Shown here in pieces: positions 47,689 through 56,867 of a stretch of DNA of 64,000 nt. The DNA comes from Catellatospora vulcania. Its GTDB lineage: Bacteria > Actinomycetota > Actinomycetes > Mycobacteriales > Micromonosporaceae. Location of the stretch: the NCBI RefSeq assembly GCF_009720385.1, contig NZ_ML769310.1:1-64000 (forward strand), in the 5' to 3' direction. Below the pieces are notes generated by a model that searched no databases, was not told the origin of the DNA, and saw only the letters and a program-made list of their open reading frames with translations. The stretch's first letter is position 1. Each line of letters starts with the position of its first letter. The translations under genes were made by a program, and so were the position numbers.

Positions 47689-49275
47689 GTGACCATGGGC
47701 TCGGGGCCGGCCTGGCTGAACGACAGTGTGCTGTACCAGATCTATCCGCAGACATTCGCCGACGCGAACGGCGACGGTATCGGCGACTTCGCGGGCGTCG
47801 AGCAGCGCCTGGAGTACCTCCAGTGGCTCGGCGTGAACACTGTCTGGTTCAGCCCCTGCTTCGCCTCGCCGTTCGGCGACGCGGGCTATGACGTGGCCGA
47901 CTACCTCACCGTCGCGCCGCGCTACGGCACCAACGACGACCTCGTACGCCTCGTCGACGCCGCCCGCGCCCGGGGCATCCGGATCATGCTGGACCTCGTC
48001 GCCGGGCACACCTCGGACCAGCACCCGTGGTTCCTGCACTCCCGCGACGACGCGAGCGACGACCGGTACGTCTGGGCCGGCGAAGAGGTCGCCGGCCAGC
48101 CCGGCTGGGTCGCCTCGCCCGGCACTCGCCCCGGCCACTACCTGCAGAACTTCTTCGACATCCAGCCGGCCCTGAACTTCGGCTACGCCCGCCCGGACGC
48201 CGCCGAGCCCTGGCGCCGGCCGGTCGACGCCGCAGGCCCGCAGGCCAACCGCGCGGCGCTGCGCGAGATCATGGCGTACTGGCTGGACCGCGGCGTCGCC
48301 GGCTTCCGCGTCGACATGGCGTCCTCCCTGGTCAAGGACGACCCCGGATTCGTGGAGACGTCGCGGCTGTGGCGCGAGATGCGGGCCTGGCTGGACAGCT
48401 CCTATCCCGAAGCGGCGCTGCTGTCGGAGTGGGGCGACCCGGCGGCCGCCGTCGCCGCGGGTTTCCACGCCGATTTCTTCCTGCATTTCCGGGGCCGGGC
48501 GTTCGGCTCGCTGTGGAACAACCGGGCCGGCACCCACGACCCCTCCTGGGGGGACGGCCCGTGCTATTTCGACGCCGAGGGCGGGGGGTCGGTCGCCGAG
48601 TTCGTGGCGGAATGGCGTGGCGCGGTCGACGCGATCGGTGGAGCGGGGCACGTCGCGCTGCCCAGCTCCAACCACGACTTCTCCCGGCTGGTCTGCGGGC
48701 CGCGTACCCGTGACCAGCTCGCGCCCGCGTTCGCGCTGCTGCTGACCTGGCCGACGATGCCGACCGTCTACTACGGCGACGAGATCGGCATGCGGTATGT
48801 GCCCGGTCTGCCGGACAAGGAGGGCAGCGTGCTCGGCGCGACGTACAACCGGGCCGGGTCGCGTACGCCGATGCAGTGGGACGACGGCCGCAATGCCGGG
48901 TTCTCCACCGCGCCCGCCGAGCAGCTCTACCTGCCCGTCGACCCGGTGCCCGACCGGCCGGACGTCGCCGCGTCGCGGGCCGACGGCGGATCGCTGCTGC
49001 ACACCGTGCGGCGCCTGATCGCGTTGCGGCGGGAAGCGCCCGCGCTGCGGACCGGGGGCGAGGTGGAGGTGCTGCACGCCGGGTACCCGTTCGTCTACCT
49101 GCGCGGCGGCACCCACCTGGTGGTGGTTCATCCCCGGCGCGAGCCGGCTGCAGTTCCGGTGCCGAACCTGGCCGGGGCGCGGCCGGTCGACGTCCAGGGC
49201 GTCGAGGCCGACGGCGCCGGCGTCACCGCCGGGCCGTTCTCCTACGGGATCTTCCTGCTGGACCCGGCTGCCTGA
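47689..49275 (+). CDS. Alpha-glucosidase/trehalose-synthase-like enzyme, GH13
   Basis: A 528-aa cytoplasmic GH13 enzyme. DSVLYQIYPQTFADANGDGI starts the barrel; the nucleophile Asp is in GFRVDMAS, the acid/base Glu in LLSEWGDP and the transition-state Asp in SSNHDFSRL. This pattern fits oligo-1,6-glucosidase or alpha-glucosidase; trehalose synthase is less likely without its longer C-terminus. GGAGAG precedes the GTG at 47689; the ATG at 47695 is possible. It is divergent from the hemerythrin gene. Confidence 0.9.
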   Translation: MTMGSGPAWLNDSVLYQIYPQTFADANGDGIGDFAGVEQRLEYLQWLGVNTVWFSPCFASPFGDAGYDVADYLTVAPRYGTNDDLVRLVDAARARGIRIMLDLVAGHTSDQHPWFLHSRDDASDDRYVWAGEEVAGQPGWVASPGTRPGHYLQNFFDIQPALNFGYARPDAAEPWRRPVDAAGPQANRAALREIMAYWLDRGVAGFRVDMASSLVKDDPGFVETSRLWREMRAWLDSSYPEAALLSEWGDPAAAVAAGFHADFFLHFRGRAFGSLWNNRAGTHDPSWGDGPCYFDAEGGGSVAEFVAEWRGAVDAIGGAGHVALPSSNHDFSRLVCGPRTRDQLAPAFALLLTWPTMPTVYYGDEIGMRYVPGLPDKEGSVLGATYNRAGSRTPMQWDDGRNAGFSTAPAEQLYLPVDPVPDRPDVAASRADGGSLLHTVRRLIALRREAPALRTGGEVEVLHAGYPFVYLRGGTHLVVVHPRREPAAVPVPNLAGARPVDVQGVEADGAGVTAGPFSYGIFLLDPAA

Positions 49276-49371
49276 GCCGCCGCTGCCCGGTGGGTGCGCC
49301 GATCCTGCCGGCAGGTCCGGCTCGATCAGGGTCGGCGTCCGGCCCGATGGGCGCTGCCCTGGTGCGCCGGG

Positions 49372-49869
49372 CTAGACGGGGACCGCGGCGAGCGCGCCGG
49401 CGGGGACCGGGACGAGTTTGCGCAGCGGCTCCCACAGCTGAGGCAGCAGCAGGGCCGCGGCGGCGACGTTGCCGTCCGTGTCGGCGAGCATCGCCAGGTG
49501 GCGGCAGGCGTGCGCGGCGACGGCGTCCAGGTCGACGGTCGTCGGGCTGGGCGCGAGCGGGTGCGGACCGGAGGTCGCCGCGTCCAGGTGTACCGGCCGG
49601 GTGTGCTGCGGGTCCAGGTCGGGCAGTGCGGCGTACGTCAGCACCACCGCGCCGTCCTCGACCCGCCACGACGTCGAGTGCAGCAGCCCGCCGTCGGTGC
49701 ACGGGGACAGGCCCGCCAGCTGCCGCGCGACGTCGTCCGGGTGCGCGCCGCCGGCCACCGCGGCTCGGCGCTGACGGAAGCGCAGGCCGCCGTCCTGTAC
49801 GGAGAGCAGGAGGGCCTCGACGACGACACCGGGAGACGACACGTTTCGCAACGTATCCGCTGTTGCCAT
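49372..49869 (-). CDS. Hypothetical protein (165 aa)
   Basis: No family recognised. The N-terminal half has strands alternating with short loops (VEALLLSVQDGGLRFRQRRA, GGLLHSTSWRVEDGAVVLTYA) that resemble a Nudix-like fold without the Nudix box. The C-terminal half has a His-containing helix (AVAAHACRHLAMLAD). Start ATG at 49869 is chosen; the frame is open upstream but without a start supported by an RBS. Confidence 0.6.
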   Translation of the reverse strand: MATADTLRNVSSPGVVVEALLLSVQDGGLRFRQRRAAVAGGAHPDDVARQLAGLSPCTDGGLLHSTSWRVEDGAVVLTYAALPDLDPQHTRPVHLDAATSGPHPLAPSPTTVDLDAVAAHACRHLAMLADTDGNVAAAALLLPQLWEPLRKLVPVPAGALAAVPV

Positions 49870-49972
49870 GAATGTGCAACAAGCCGCACCGGCGTACGCC
49901 GGCGAGATCCGCCCGCACCGACGAACCCGCACCACAGCTGACGCCCACACCCAGCTCAGCATGGTTGCGGCG

Positions 49973-51109
49973 TTATGAAGGTGCCCGTCCTCCGCTCAGG
50001 GTGTGTAGGTCGATGGTGCGGTTGAGATCGGCGGGGGTGATGAGGCCGATGAGGATGCCTTGGTCTATGACCAGGGAGGGGAGGCGGCTGGCGAGGATGC
50101 GGCGGGCGGCTTCTTCGAGGGGGTCGTCGGGGGAGAGGACGGCGAGGCGGGCGAGGGGGAAGCGGACGTCGCGGAGGGTCTTGTCGGTGCGTTGGGCGGG
50201 GCTGAGGCGGGCCAGCGAGAAGAGGGTGACCAGGCCGGCGGGGCGGCCGTCGGGGTCGAGCACGGGGTAGGCGTCGGCGGGGCGGTGGGTGGCGGCGACG
50301 GCGATGAAGTCTTCGAGGCGCTGGCTGACGTAGCCGACCACGGGTGGGGGGACCATCGCGTCGCGGACCAGGACGCCGGACAGGGCCGTGCGCAGGCGGG
50401 TGTCGGCCTGCTCGGCCTGGCCCGCGAAGAGCAGGAACCAGCCGAGCAGGACCAGCCACAGGCCGCCGATGTCTGCCAGCCACAGCACCTGCAAAGTGCC
50501 TCCGACGATCATCAGGATGCTGACGACCATGCCGGCCCGCGCGGCCGTACGCGCGGCGAACGCCCGGTCGCCGCGCCACCACCACAGGGCCGCGCGCAGC
50601 ACCCGGCCGCCGTCCAGCGGTGCGCCGGGCAGCAGGTTGAACACCGCGAGCACGGCGTTGACCAGGGCCAGCCAGGCCAGCGCGACCCAGGCCAGCGGGG
50701 CCATCCCGGTCAGGTAGAGCCCACCGGCCGCGGCGCCGAACACCGCTGCGGCGCCGAGGCTGGCCAGCGGCCCGGCGAGCGCCACGAACAGGTCGGCGCG
50801 CGCGTGCGGTGGTTCGGATTCCAGCTCGGCCATGCCGCCGAGCAGCCAGAGCGTGATCCGGCGGACGCTCACGCCGTAGTGGCGGGCGACGATGGCGTGG
50901 CTCAGCTCGTGTGCCAGCAGGGAGCCGAGGAACAGCACGGTGACCGCGCCGGCGACGATCCAGTAGGCGCCGGTGGAGCCGCCCGGCGCGCCCGTGGGCA
51001 GCACGGCGGTCGCCAGCCCCTGGCCCAGCAGCAGCATGATCAGCAATACCGACCAGTGCACGCCGACCGGGATGCCGGCGATGCTGCCCAACCGCAGAGT
51101 CGGTCGCAT
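49973..51109 (-). CDS. Site-2 protease (M50) with CBS domains
   Basis: A 378-aa membrane metalloprotease. The zinc motif HELSH is near residue 67, and the second motif is [15 protein letters not shown]; six helices surround them. Two C-terminal CBS repeats (from about residue 245) probably sense a nucleotide. This is the actinomycete Rip-like / SpoIVFB-like group with CBS domains, which cleaves transmembrane or membrane-bound regulators. The substrate is unknown. Divergent from the CapA-like gene. Confidence 0.92.
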   Translation of the reverse strand: MRPTLRLGSIAGIPVGVHWSVLLIMLLLGQGLATAVLPTGAPGGSTGAYWIVAGAVTVLFLGSLLAHELSHAIVARHYGVSVRRITLWLLGGMAELESEPPHARADLFVALAGPLASLGAAAVFGAAAGGLYLTGMAPLAWVALAWLALVNAVLAVFNLLPGAPLDGGRVLRAALWWWRGDRAFAARTAARAGMVVSILMIVGGTLQVLWLADIGGLWLVLLGWFLLFAGQAEQADTRLRTALSGVLVRDAMVPPPVVGYVSQRLEDFIAVAATHRPADAYPVLDPDGRPAGLVTLFSLARLSPAQRTDKTLRDVRFPLARLAVLSPDDPLEEAARRILASRLPSLVIDQGILIGLITPADLNRTIDLHTLSGGRAPS

Positions 51110-51229
51110 AGCCGCCCTCCTGTGCCCCTATCATCCCTCGCCACGCCCGCTGTCAGGGATCTTGTCCGAACAGCCTGATTTCGATGGGTATGCGAGCCCA
51201 CAAGATCGCGCAAGGGGCACAATGAGGGC

Positions 51230-52198
51230 GTGAAGCTCGTGCTGGCGGGGGACACGATGCTCGGCCGGTCCGTGGGGGACCGGCTCACCCTCGGCCACGC
51301 GGCGTACGAGGAGATCTTCGCCGAACAGGTGCAGCAGCTCACCGCCACTGCGGACCTGTGCGTGGTCAACCTGGAGTGCTGCATCTCCGAGCGCGGCGAG
51401 CCATGGCCGGCCCCCGGCAAGCCGTTCTTCTTCCGGGCCCCGCCCCGGGCCGCGGGCCTGCTGGCCTGGCTGGGCGTCGACTGCGTGACCCTGGCCAACA
51501 ACCACGCCCTGGACTTCGGCCCGGTCGCGCTCGCCGACACCCTGGACCACCTGGAGCGCGTCGGGGTCGCGGTGGTGGGCGCGGGCCCCGACCAGCAGCG
51601 GGCACGGGCCTGGCGGCTGCTGGAGGCGGGCGGGGTGCGGGTCGGCGTGCTCGGGGTGACCGACCACCCGCAGGACTTCGCGGCGACCGAGGACAGCCCC
51701 GGCGTGGCGTTCGCGGACCTGCGCCACGGCGTGCCGGACTGGCTGGCCGAACTGGTCGGCGAGATGGCCGCGCAGGTGGACGTGGCGCTGGTGACCCCGC
51801 ACTGGGGGCCGAACATGACCAGCGGCCCGGTCGGGCACGTGCGCGCGGCCGCGACGCAGCTGCTGGCGGCCGGGGCGACGCTGGTGGCCGGGCACTCGGC
51901 GCACGTGTTCCACGGCGTGCACGGGCCGGTCCTGTTCGACCTGGGCGACTTCGTCGACGACTACGCGGTGGACCCCGGGCTGCGCAACGATCTCGGGCTG
52001 CTGTTCGAGGTCACCATCGACGAGCAGGGGCCGGTGTCGGCCGAGGCGGTGCCGCTGGCGCTGGACTTCACCCGCACCCGGCCCGCGGCGCCACATGAGG
52101 CGGAGTGGATCGGGTGGCGGTTCGGCAAGGCCTGCGCGGAGCTGGGCACCCAGGTCACCGTCACCGAGCAGGGCCGGTTGCAGGTCGCGCTGCGCTGA
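51230..52198 (+). CDS. CapA-family poly-gamma-glutamate/capsule phosphoesterase-like protein
   Basis: A 322-aa protein with the calcineurin-like CapA pattern: LAGDTMLGRSVGD, VNLECCISERG, LANNHALDFG, TPHWGPN and AGHSAHVFHG. All metal ligands seem present. CapA proteins help anchor or make poly-gamma-glutamate, but many actinomycete members lack a cap operon, as here, and no capB or capC is nearby. No signal peptide is seen, so it is probably cytosolic with unknown substrate. Confidence 0.88.
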   Translation: MKLVLAGDTMLGRSVGDRLTLGHAAYEEIFAEQVQQLTATADLCVVNLECCISERGEPWPAPGKPFFFRAPPRAAGLLAWLGVDCVTLANNHALDFGPVALADTLDHLERVGVAVVGAGPDQQRARAWRLLEAGGVRVGVLGVTDHPQDFAATEDSPGVAFADLRHGVPDWLAELVGEMAAQVDVALVTPHWGPNMTSGPVGHVRAAATQLLAAGATLVAGHSAHVFHGVHGPVLFDLGDFVDDYAVDPGLRNDLGLLFEVTIDEQGPVSAEAVPLALDFTRTRPAAPHEAEWIGWRFGKACAELGTQVTVTEQGRLQVALR

Positions 52199-52266
52199 TG
52201 TTTGCGCCCATGCGCATGTGGACATCCCTGTGTCAGGCAACCCCCTCTGACATAACTGGAGTCACG

Positions 52267-52446
52267 ATGTTCGCCATCATCGCCGCTATCTGCTTCGGGC
52301 TCGCGCTGCTGCTCGACCTGCTCGGCGAGGGCGTCGAGCCGCTGTTCACCGTCGGCACGCTGACCCTGCTGGGCTTCCTGTTCGTCGCGCTGCACCTGGC
52401 CGGCTTCGCCGCCGCCGTGCGCGGCCGCAACTGGCGCCGCCGGTAG
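52267..52446 (+). CDS. Small membrane protein (59 aa)
   Basis: Two hydrophobic helices (MFAIIAAICFGLALLLDLLG and a second ending GFAAAVRG) with a basic C-terminus. RBS GGAG is 7 bases before the ATG, and a real terminator follows, so it is probably expressed. No family known. Confidence 0.75.
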   Translation: MFAIIAAICFGLALLLDLLGEGVEPLFTVGTLTLLGFLFVALHLAGFAAAVRGRNWRRR

Positions 52447-52477
52447 CCTCCCGCCCGCGAGCTGCGGGCCCATGAAC

Positions 52478-52517
52478 GCCCGCCTGCACCGGTCAGGGGT
52501 GCAGGCGGGCCCTTTTT
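52478..52517 (+). terminator. Rho-independent terminator with U-tract
   Basis: GCCCGCCTGCACC (52478-52490) pairs exactly with GGTGCAGGCGGGC (52498-52510), followed by CCTTTTT. It is the most canonical terminator in the window, ending the small membrane gene; the minus-strand operon's stop lies 4 bp beyond. Confidence 0.95.
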
Positions 52518-52520
52518 GTG

Positions 52521-53282
52521 TCAGGCGGCCAGCCGGGCCCGTACGACCAGGTCGTGCAGCGCGTCGTACGCGGTCGCCGCGGCGGGCAGCGCGGTCGCCG
52601 CCTTCGCCTCGGTCAGCTGCTCGCGCAGGCGGCACGTGTCCGCCAGGATCTGCTCCGGGTCGGGCAGGCCGGCGTCGACGCCGAGCCGCCGGTGCTCGCC
52701 GTGGCGCTTGGCCGCGATCAGGTCCGGCACGTACGGCAGCTTCGCGTCCTCGTGCAGCAGGTTCAGGTCGGCCACCACCTCGCCGGTGCGCATCAGGTGC
52801 AGCCCCGTCGCCAGCACCCGCAGCAGGTACAGCGCGGGCTTCAGCTCGCCGGTCTTCGCGAACAGCTTCTCCGACGAGATCGAGAAGCCCAGGTAGTGAT
52901 CCGCGTAACCCGCGTTCAGGCAGCCCGGCACGAGCGCCAGCAGCTCCTCGTGCAGCGGCGTGGTGCGCACCACCAGCGGCGAGGTGACCTGCTCCAGCAC
53001 GTCGCCGCTGCGGCCGAGCAGCAACTTGGCGCACTTGGCCAGGTCGTGGGTGACCAGGTCCAGCTCCACACCGTGCCGGTCGCCGATGTGGTTGATCGTC
53101 GCCGGGCCCTGCCGCAGCCCGACCAGCTCGGCGACCGGCAGCAGGTGGGCCCCGCGCAGGTCCACGTCGGAGTCGACCGAGGCGAAGCCGTACAGGTGTG
53201 CGCCGCTGACGGTCGCGAAGACCAGCGGGTACGGCTGCTCGTCGGCGACCTGGCCGGTCCAGTCCGGGATCGCGATCGTCAT
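52521..53282 (-). CDS. Nucleotidyltransferase, YcgL/RlaP-like (operon gene 4)
   Basis: A 253-aa protein of the DNA-polymerase-beta superfamily. The catalytic loop is SGAHLYGFASVDSDVDLRG (residues 26-44) with the metal Asp pair D39/D41. The helical C-terminal half (LAKCAKLLLGRSGDVLEQVT) is that of the COG3541 group, which includes RNA-repair RlaP proteins. The ATG overlaps the stop of the propeller gene (ATGA). It shares its fold with gene 2 of the same operon but they are not close in sequence, so they probably have different substrates. Confidence 0.9.
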   Translation of the reverse strand: MTIAIPDWTGQVADEQPYPLVFATVSGAHLYGFASVDSDVDLRGAHLLPVAELVGLRQGPATINHIGDRHGVELDLVTHDLAKCAKLLLGRSGDVLEQVTSPLVVRTTPLHEELLALVPGCLNAGYADHYLGFSISSEKLFAKTGELKPALYLLRVLATGLHLMRTGEVVADLNLLHEDAKLPYVPDLIAAKRHGEHRRLGVDAGLPDPEQILADTCRLREQLTEAKAATALPAAATAYDALHDLVVRARLAA

Positions 53283-54838
53283 CGCAGCGCGAGGGCGTGC
53301 AGCTGGCCGGCCCGGGTGCCGACGTAGATCACGCCTTTCCAGACCGCGGGCGTCGACTCGATGCAGGCGCCCGGCTTGATCTTCCACAGCAGCTTCGGCG
53401 CGGCCGAGGTGTCGGCGACGTCGTAGGCGTACAGGTAGCCCGCGCTGCAGTCGCCGATGATCAGAACGTCGTCGATGATGACCGGCGACCCGTGGCCCAT
53501 CCCCGGCACGTGGTGCCGCCAGCGCTCCTTGCCCGTCTCGCGGTCCACGCCGACCAGGTCCTGGGCGTGCGTGCCGAAGATGACGATGTCCTTGTGCAGC
53601 GCCGCGGTGCTGTACGTGCCGCCGTTGCGCTCGTCGATCTTCCAGACGAGCGGGTCGCCGGGCTTGCTCGGGTCGAGCTTCATCAACTGCCCGACGGTCT
53701 TGGACCGGGCGTTCTTCTTCTCGTACTCCGAGCCGACGTACAGCATGCCCTGCTCGTCGGAGACGATCGAGCCGTCGGTGTCGTCACCGGTCCAGAAGCG
53801 CAGCACCCGCTTGGGCTTCTGCCCGCTCTTCAGGCCGCTGATGTCCCAGCCCTGCACGAGGCCGGCCGAGTTCGCGAAGTAGATGGTGTTCCCGGACACG
53901 TTGACCGAGTTCTCCACCGAGAACGTCTTGTGCCCGGCCTCCCGGATCAGCTTGTCGTCCCAGCTCGGGGTGTTCCAGATCAGCTTCGGCTTGACGGTGA
54001 CCTTGCCGTTGCTGTCGTAGCCCCGGTTCAGCTTCACGATGTGGAACTGGCTGTTCTCGCCGCCCTCGAACAGGTAGTCGTCGATGATGATCGCCGAGCT
54101 GTCCCAGTCGTTGTTCCACAGCGTCGGCTTCACCGCGTACGCCGACAGCTTCCACAGCTCCTTGGGCTTGTCGCCGTCGATCGCGATGATCCGGAAGTAG
54201 TCGTCACGCGAACCCGTGTAGACCAGCGGGAAGCCGTCCGGGTCGATGGTCACCGAGCCCTTGATGATGTCGTTGGTGGTGAAGTCGGGCAGCAGCCGCG
54301 CGCCGTTGCTCGCGTCGAGGAAGTGCACCTTGCCGTCGTACGCCCCGAACACGATCCAGGTCTTGCCCTCGCGCTCGAACACCGCGGGCTGGCCGGTCCA
54401 GCCCATGCCGCACCAGATCCGCTCGCCGTGCTCGTCGACCGACGGCCGGCACATGCTGCCCGACTTCGGGAAGCGCCACAGCTCCTCGGGCTTGGCCTTC
54501 GGGATCGGCCCGCTGCCGTGGAACGTGCGCGTCGGGTTGCCCCGGAAGGTCAGCAGGCCCTGGACCTTGTCACCCCACGGCTTGCCGGCCTGCGCCGGGT
54601 CGTGCCAGCCGGCGAACGCCGCCGGACCCGGTTCGGGCGCGGCCGAGCCCGACGGGGCGGCCGAACTCGGCGTCACGAACGCCGGGTCGTCGGGGGCGGT
54701 GTCACAGGCGGCGACGGCGGAGGCGAGCAGCGCGGCGCAGAGCAGTGCGAGGCGGCGGCCGAGGGGTCGGGTCACCGCGCAAGTATCCACAACGACCGTG
54801 CCCTGCCGTAAGGCCACCCGATCGGCCGTCATCGTCAC
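53279..54838 (-). CDS. PQQ-like beta-propeller lipoprotein (operon gene 3)
   Basis: A 519-aa protein. A hydrophobic segment ending AVAAC is a lipobox, Cys near residue 45, then a Pro/Ser/Ala-rich linker and a PQQ/BamB-like propeller with repeated blades (FGAYDGKVHFLDASNG, VIFGTHAQDLVGVDRETGKE). It should lie outside the membrane. A His/Cys rich set (CRPSVDEHGERIWCGMGW) is notable. ATG at 54838 overlaps the preceding stop; a GTG at 54775 would give a shorter, more typical signal peptide. Why an outside protein is coupled to two nucleotidyltransferases is unexplained. Confidence 0.88.
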   Translation of the reverse strand: MTMTADRVALRQGTVVVDTCAVTRPLGRRLALLCAALLASAVAACDTAPDDPAFVTPSSAAPSGSAAPEPGPAAFAGWHDPAQAGKPWGDKVQGLLTFRGNPTRTFHGSGPIPKAKPEELWRFPKSGSMCRPSVDEHGERIWCGMGWTGQPAVFEREGKTWIVFGAYDGKVHFLDASNGARLLPDFTTNDIIKGSVTIDPDGFPLVYTGSRDDYFRIIAIDGDKPKELWKLSAYAVKPTLWNNDWDSSAIIIDDYLFEGGENSQFHIVKLNRGYDSNGKVTVKPKLIWNTPSWDDKLIREAGHKTFSVENSVNVSGNTIYFANSAGLVQGWDISGLKSGQKPKRVLRFWTGDDTDGSIVSDEQGMLYVGSEYEKKNARSKTVGQLMKLDPSKPGDPLVWKIDERNGGTYSTAALHKDIVIFGTHAQDLVGVDRETGKERWRHHVPGMGHGSPVIIDDVLIIGDCSAGYLYAYDVADTSAAPKLLWKIKPGACIESTPAVWKGVIYVGTRAGQLHALALR

Positions 54839-55530
54839 CGAACGGCGGAGTCCAGCCCCTCGGCGCGTACCCCCACCAGGAACTCGTCCACCGCGGCCCG
54901 GTCCGGCTCGGCGGGCAGCGCGGTGTCGGCGGCCGCCTTGGCCAGGTCCGCGGAGCGGGCCTCGGCCAGCGCTGAGACCTCGGCGAACGCCACCTCGCCG
55001 CGCTTGACCGACAGCAGCAGGTCACGCTCGTCGGACACGTCGACCAGCACCTCGCCGGTCCGCAGCACGTGCGCCCCGGCCCGCAGCAGCCGCAGCATGT
55101 GCATGGCCTGCTTCCAGCGCACGTCGCCGGTGCGCTCGCGATGCGCGCGCAGCTTCGCGAACTGGTCGGCGGCATAACGGCCGTAGGTCTCGGCCGCTCG
55201 GCTCGACAGGAACGCCCCGCGGACCGCCAGCAGCCGCTCGCCGGTCGGCGTGAGCAACTCGACCAGCGGCGACCACAGGCACTCCAGCACCGTCGGGTTC
55301 GCCGTCAGGGCCAGCGTGCACAGCCGCTCGACCTCCCACGAGAACTGCTCCTCGGCCGGGCCGTCCACGTGCGTGGGCGGCTTGTCCAGGCCCCAGAACA
55401 GCCGGGTGGGCGCGGCGAACACGCCGCGGCGGTCGGTGTCGGAGGCGGGGCCCGCGAGGCCGTACGCCCGCGAGCCCACCACCACCGACAGGATGCTGTG
55501 CTCGGTGACGAGCCGGTGATCGTCGGTCAC
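54835..55530 (-). CDS. Nucleotidyltransferase, YcgL/RlaP-like (operon gene 2)
   Basis: A 231-aa protein. The nucleotidyltransferase loop is GSRAYGLAGPASDTDRRG (residues 19-36) with the metal Asp pair D31/D33. The mid-region ALTANPTVLECLWSP and the helix AADQFAKLRAHRERTG match the same COG3541/RlaP group as gene 4. The GTG start shares one base with the stop of the aldo-keto reductase gene (TAGTG), and its own stop overlaps the next ATG. RlaP proteins add nucleotides during RNA repair; whether this one does is inference. Confidence 0.9.
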   Translation of the reverse strand: MTDDHRLVTEHSILSVVVGSRAYGLAGPASDTDRRGVFAAPTRLFWGLDKPPTHVDGPAEEQFSWEVERLCTLALTANPTVLECLWSPLVELLTPTGERLLAVRGAFLSSRAAETYGRYAADQFAKLRAHRERTGDVRWKQAMHMLRLLRAGAHVLRTGEVLVDVSDERDLLLSVKRGEVAFAEVSALAEARSADLAKAAADTALPAEPDRAAVDEFLVGVRAEGLDSAVR

Positions 55531-56537
55531 TAGATGACGATCTCCGCCTCGGTCGCGAACTGGTCGATCTCGGTCAGCTCCTCGGCGGTGAAGTCGAGGT
55601 TGCCCAGCGCGGCGATGTTGTTCTCCAGCTGGGACACGCTCGATGCGCCGATGACCAGGCTGGTCATCCGCTCGTCGCGCAGCGCCCAGGCGAGCGCGAG
55701 CTGGGCCAGAGACTGGCCGCGCCGCTGGGCGATCGCGTTGAGGCCCTCGACCTTGACCCGGTTGCTCGGGGTCAGCGCGTCCTCGTTGAGGAACCGGCTG
55801 GTGCGGATGCGCGAATCCTCGGGCACGCCCTTGAGGTAGCGGTCGGTGAGCAGGCCCTGGGCCAGCGGCGAGAACGAGATGCAGCCCGCGCCGACCTCTT
55901 CGAGGGTGTCCAGGAGCTGGTCGCGCTCGGTCCAGCGGTTGATCATCGAGTACGACGGCTGGTGGATCAGCAGCGGCGTGCCCAGCGACTTCAGGATCGC
56001 CGCGGCCTCGCGCGTCTGCGCCGAGGTGTACGAGGAGATGCCGACGTACAGCGCCTTGCCCGCGCGCACGGCCGCGTCCAGCGCGCCCATCGTCTCCTCG
56101 AGCGGGGTCTCCGGGTCGAAGCGGTGCGAGTAGAAGACGTCGACGTAGTCCAGGCCCATGCGCTGCAGCGACTGGTCCAGCGAGGCGGTCAGGTACTTGC
56201 GCGACCCCCACTCGCCGTACGGGCCCGGCCACATGTCGTAGCCGGCCTTCGTCGCGATGACCAGTTCGTCCCGGTACGGCTTCAGGTCGGTGGCCAGTAT
56301 CCGGCCGAAGTTCTCCTCGGCCGCACCCGGCGGCGGGCCGTAGTTGTTGGCCAGGTCGAAGTGGGTCACGCCGAGGTCGAACGCACGTCGCACGATGTCG
56401 CGCTGCCGGTCCCACGGACGCTCGTGGCCGAAGTTGTGCCACAGGCCCAGCGAGATCGCGGGCAGTTTCAGCCCGCTGCGCCCGGTACGCCGGTAGATCA
56501 TGGAGTCGTATCGCTTCGGGTCTGCCACGTACGTCAT
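55530..56537 (-). CDS. Aldo-keto reductase, YghZ-like (operon gene 1)
   Basis: A 335-aa NADPH-dependent reductase. The catalytic Asp and Tyr are in THFDLANNYGPPPG, the Lys in VIATKAGYD and the His in VDVFYSHRFDPETP. GGWR-like N-terminal features (SGLKLPAISLGLWHNFG) fit the YghZ/GpR subgroup that reduces small aldehydes such as L-glyceraldehyde 3-phosphate. First of four overlapping genes, so its promoter, probably in the hairpin-rich gap upstream, controls them all. Confidence 0.93.
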   Translation of the reverse strand: MTYVADPKRYDSMIYRRTGRSGLKLPAISLGLWHNFGHERPWDRQRDIVRRAFDLGVTHFDLANNYGPPPGAAEENFGRILATDLKPYRDELVIATKAGYDMWPGPYGEWGSRKYLTASLDQSLQRMGLDYVDVFYSHRFDPETPLEETMGALDAAVRAGKALYVGISSYTSAQTREAAAILKSLGTPLLIHQPSYSMINRWTERDQLLDTLEEVGAGCISFSPLAQGLLTDRYLKGVPEDSRIRTSRFLNEDALTPSNRVKVEGLNAIAQRRGQSLAQLALAWALRDERMTSLVIGASSVSQLENNIAALGNLDFTAEELTEIDQFATEAEIVI

Positions 56538-56619
56538 GTGATCAGCCTAGTAGGCCTCCCGGGCTCCTCTCCGGGGTGTCCCGCGCGATGATCGAATCCT
56601 GCCCGGCGCGTGCTGCAGA

Positions 56620-56669
56620 TTCGGGGAAACTGCGGTAATCGACTCCGCGATGGCTGCAGTTTCCCCGAA
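56620..56669. repeat. Dispersed hairpin, family IV (copy 1)
   Basis: TTCGGGGAAACTGC (56620-56633) pairs exactly with GCAGTTTCCCCGAA (56656-56669). It lies 80 bp upstream of the aldo-keto reductase operon. A second copy is at 62525. Confidence 0.85.
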
Positions 56670-56790
56670 AGTGCGGCACATCGACGGGCTAGGGGGTGTC
56701 GGAGAGGCAGAGGGAGATGGCGCGGCCGGGGGTGCCAGCCGATCACGATGCGTGATCTGCACTTGTCGTGGGGGCGGTGGCGAGTGGGCC

Positions 56791-56836
56791 GGGCGCGTAC
56801 GGACCGCGGGGTGCGAGCCATGAGCCGTACGCGCCC
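56791..56836. repeat. 12-bp inverted repeat in 56538-56867 gap
   Basis: GGGCGCGTACGG (56791-56802) pairs with CCGTACGCGCCC (56825-56836). It lies beyond the 3' end of the Cys-rich small gene and may terminate it. The rest of this 330-bp gap holds the family IV hairpin and probably the promoter of the leftward operon; I see no gene. Confidence 0.7.
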
Positions 56837-56867
56837 GCCCGCCTCTGCCTGAGCGGTAGAGGCAGTC

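Noticed and set aside
49973-50160. Extra coding frames in the low-complexity 3' part of the site-2 protease gene
   Set aside because: The region is part of the CBS-domain coding sequence; alternative frames are Pro/Arg-rich shadows.
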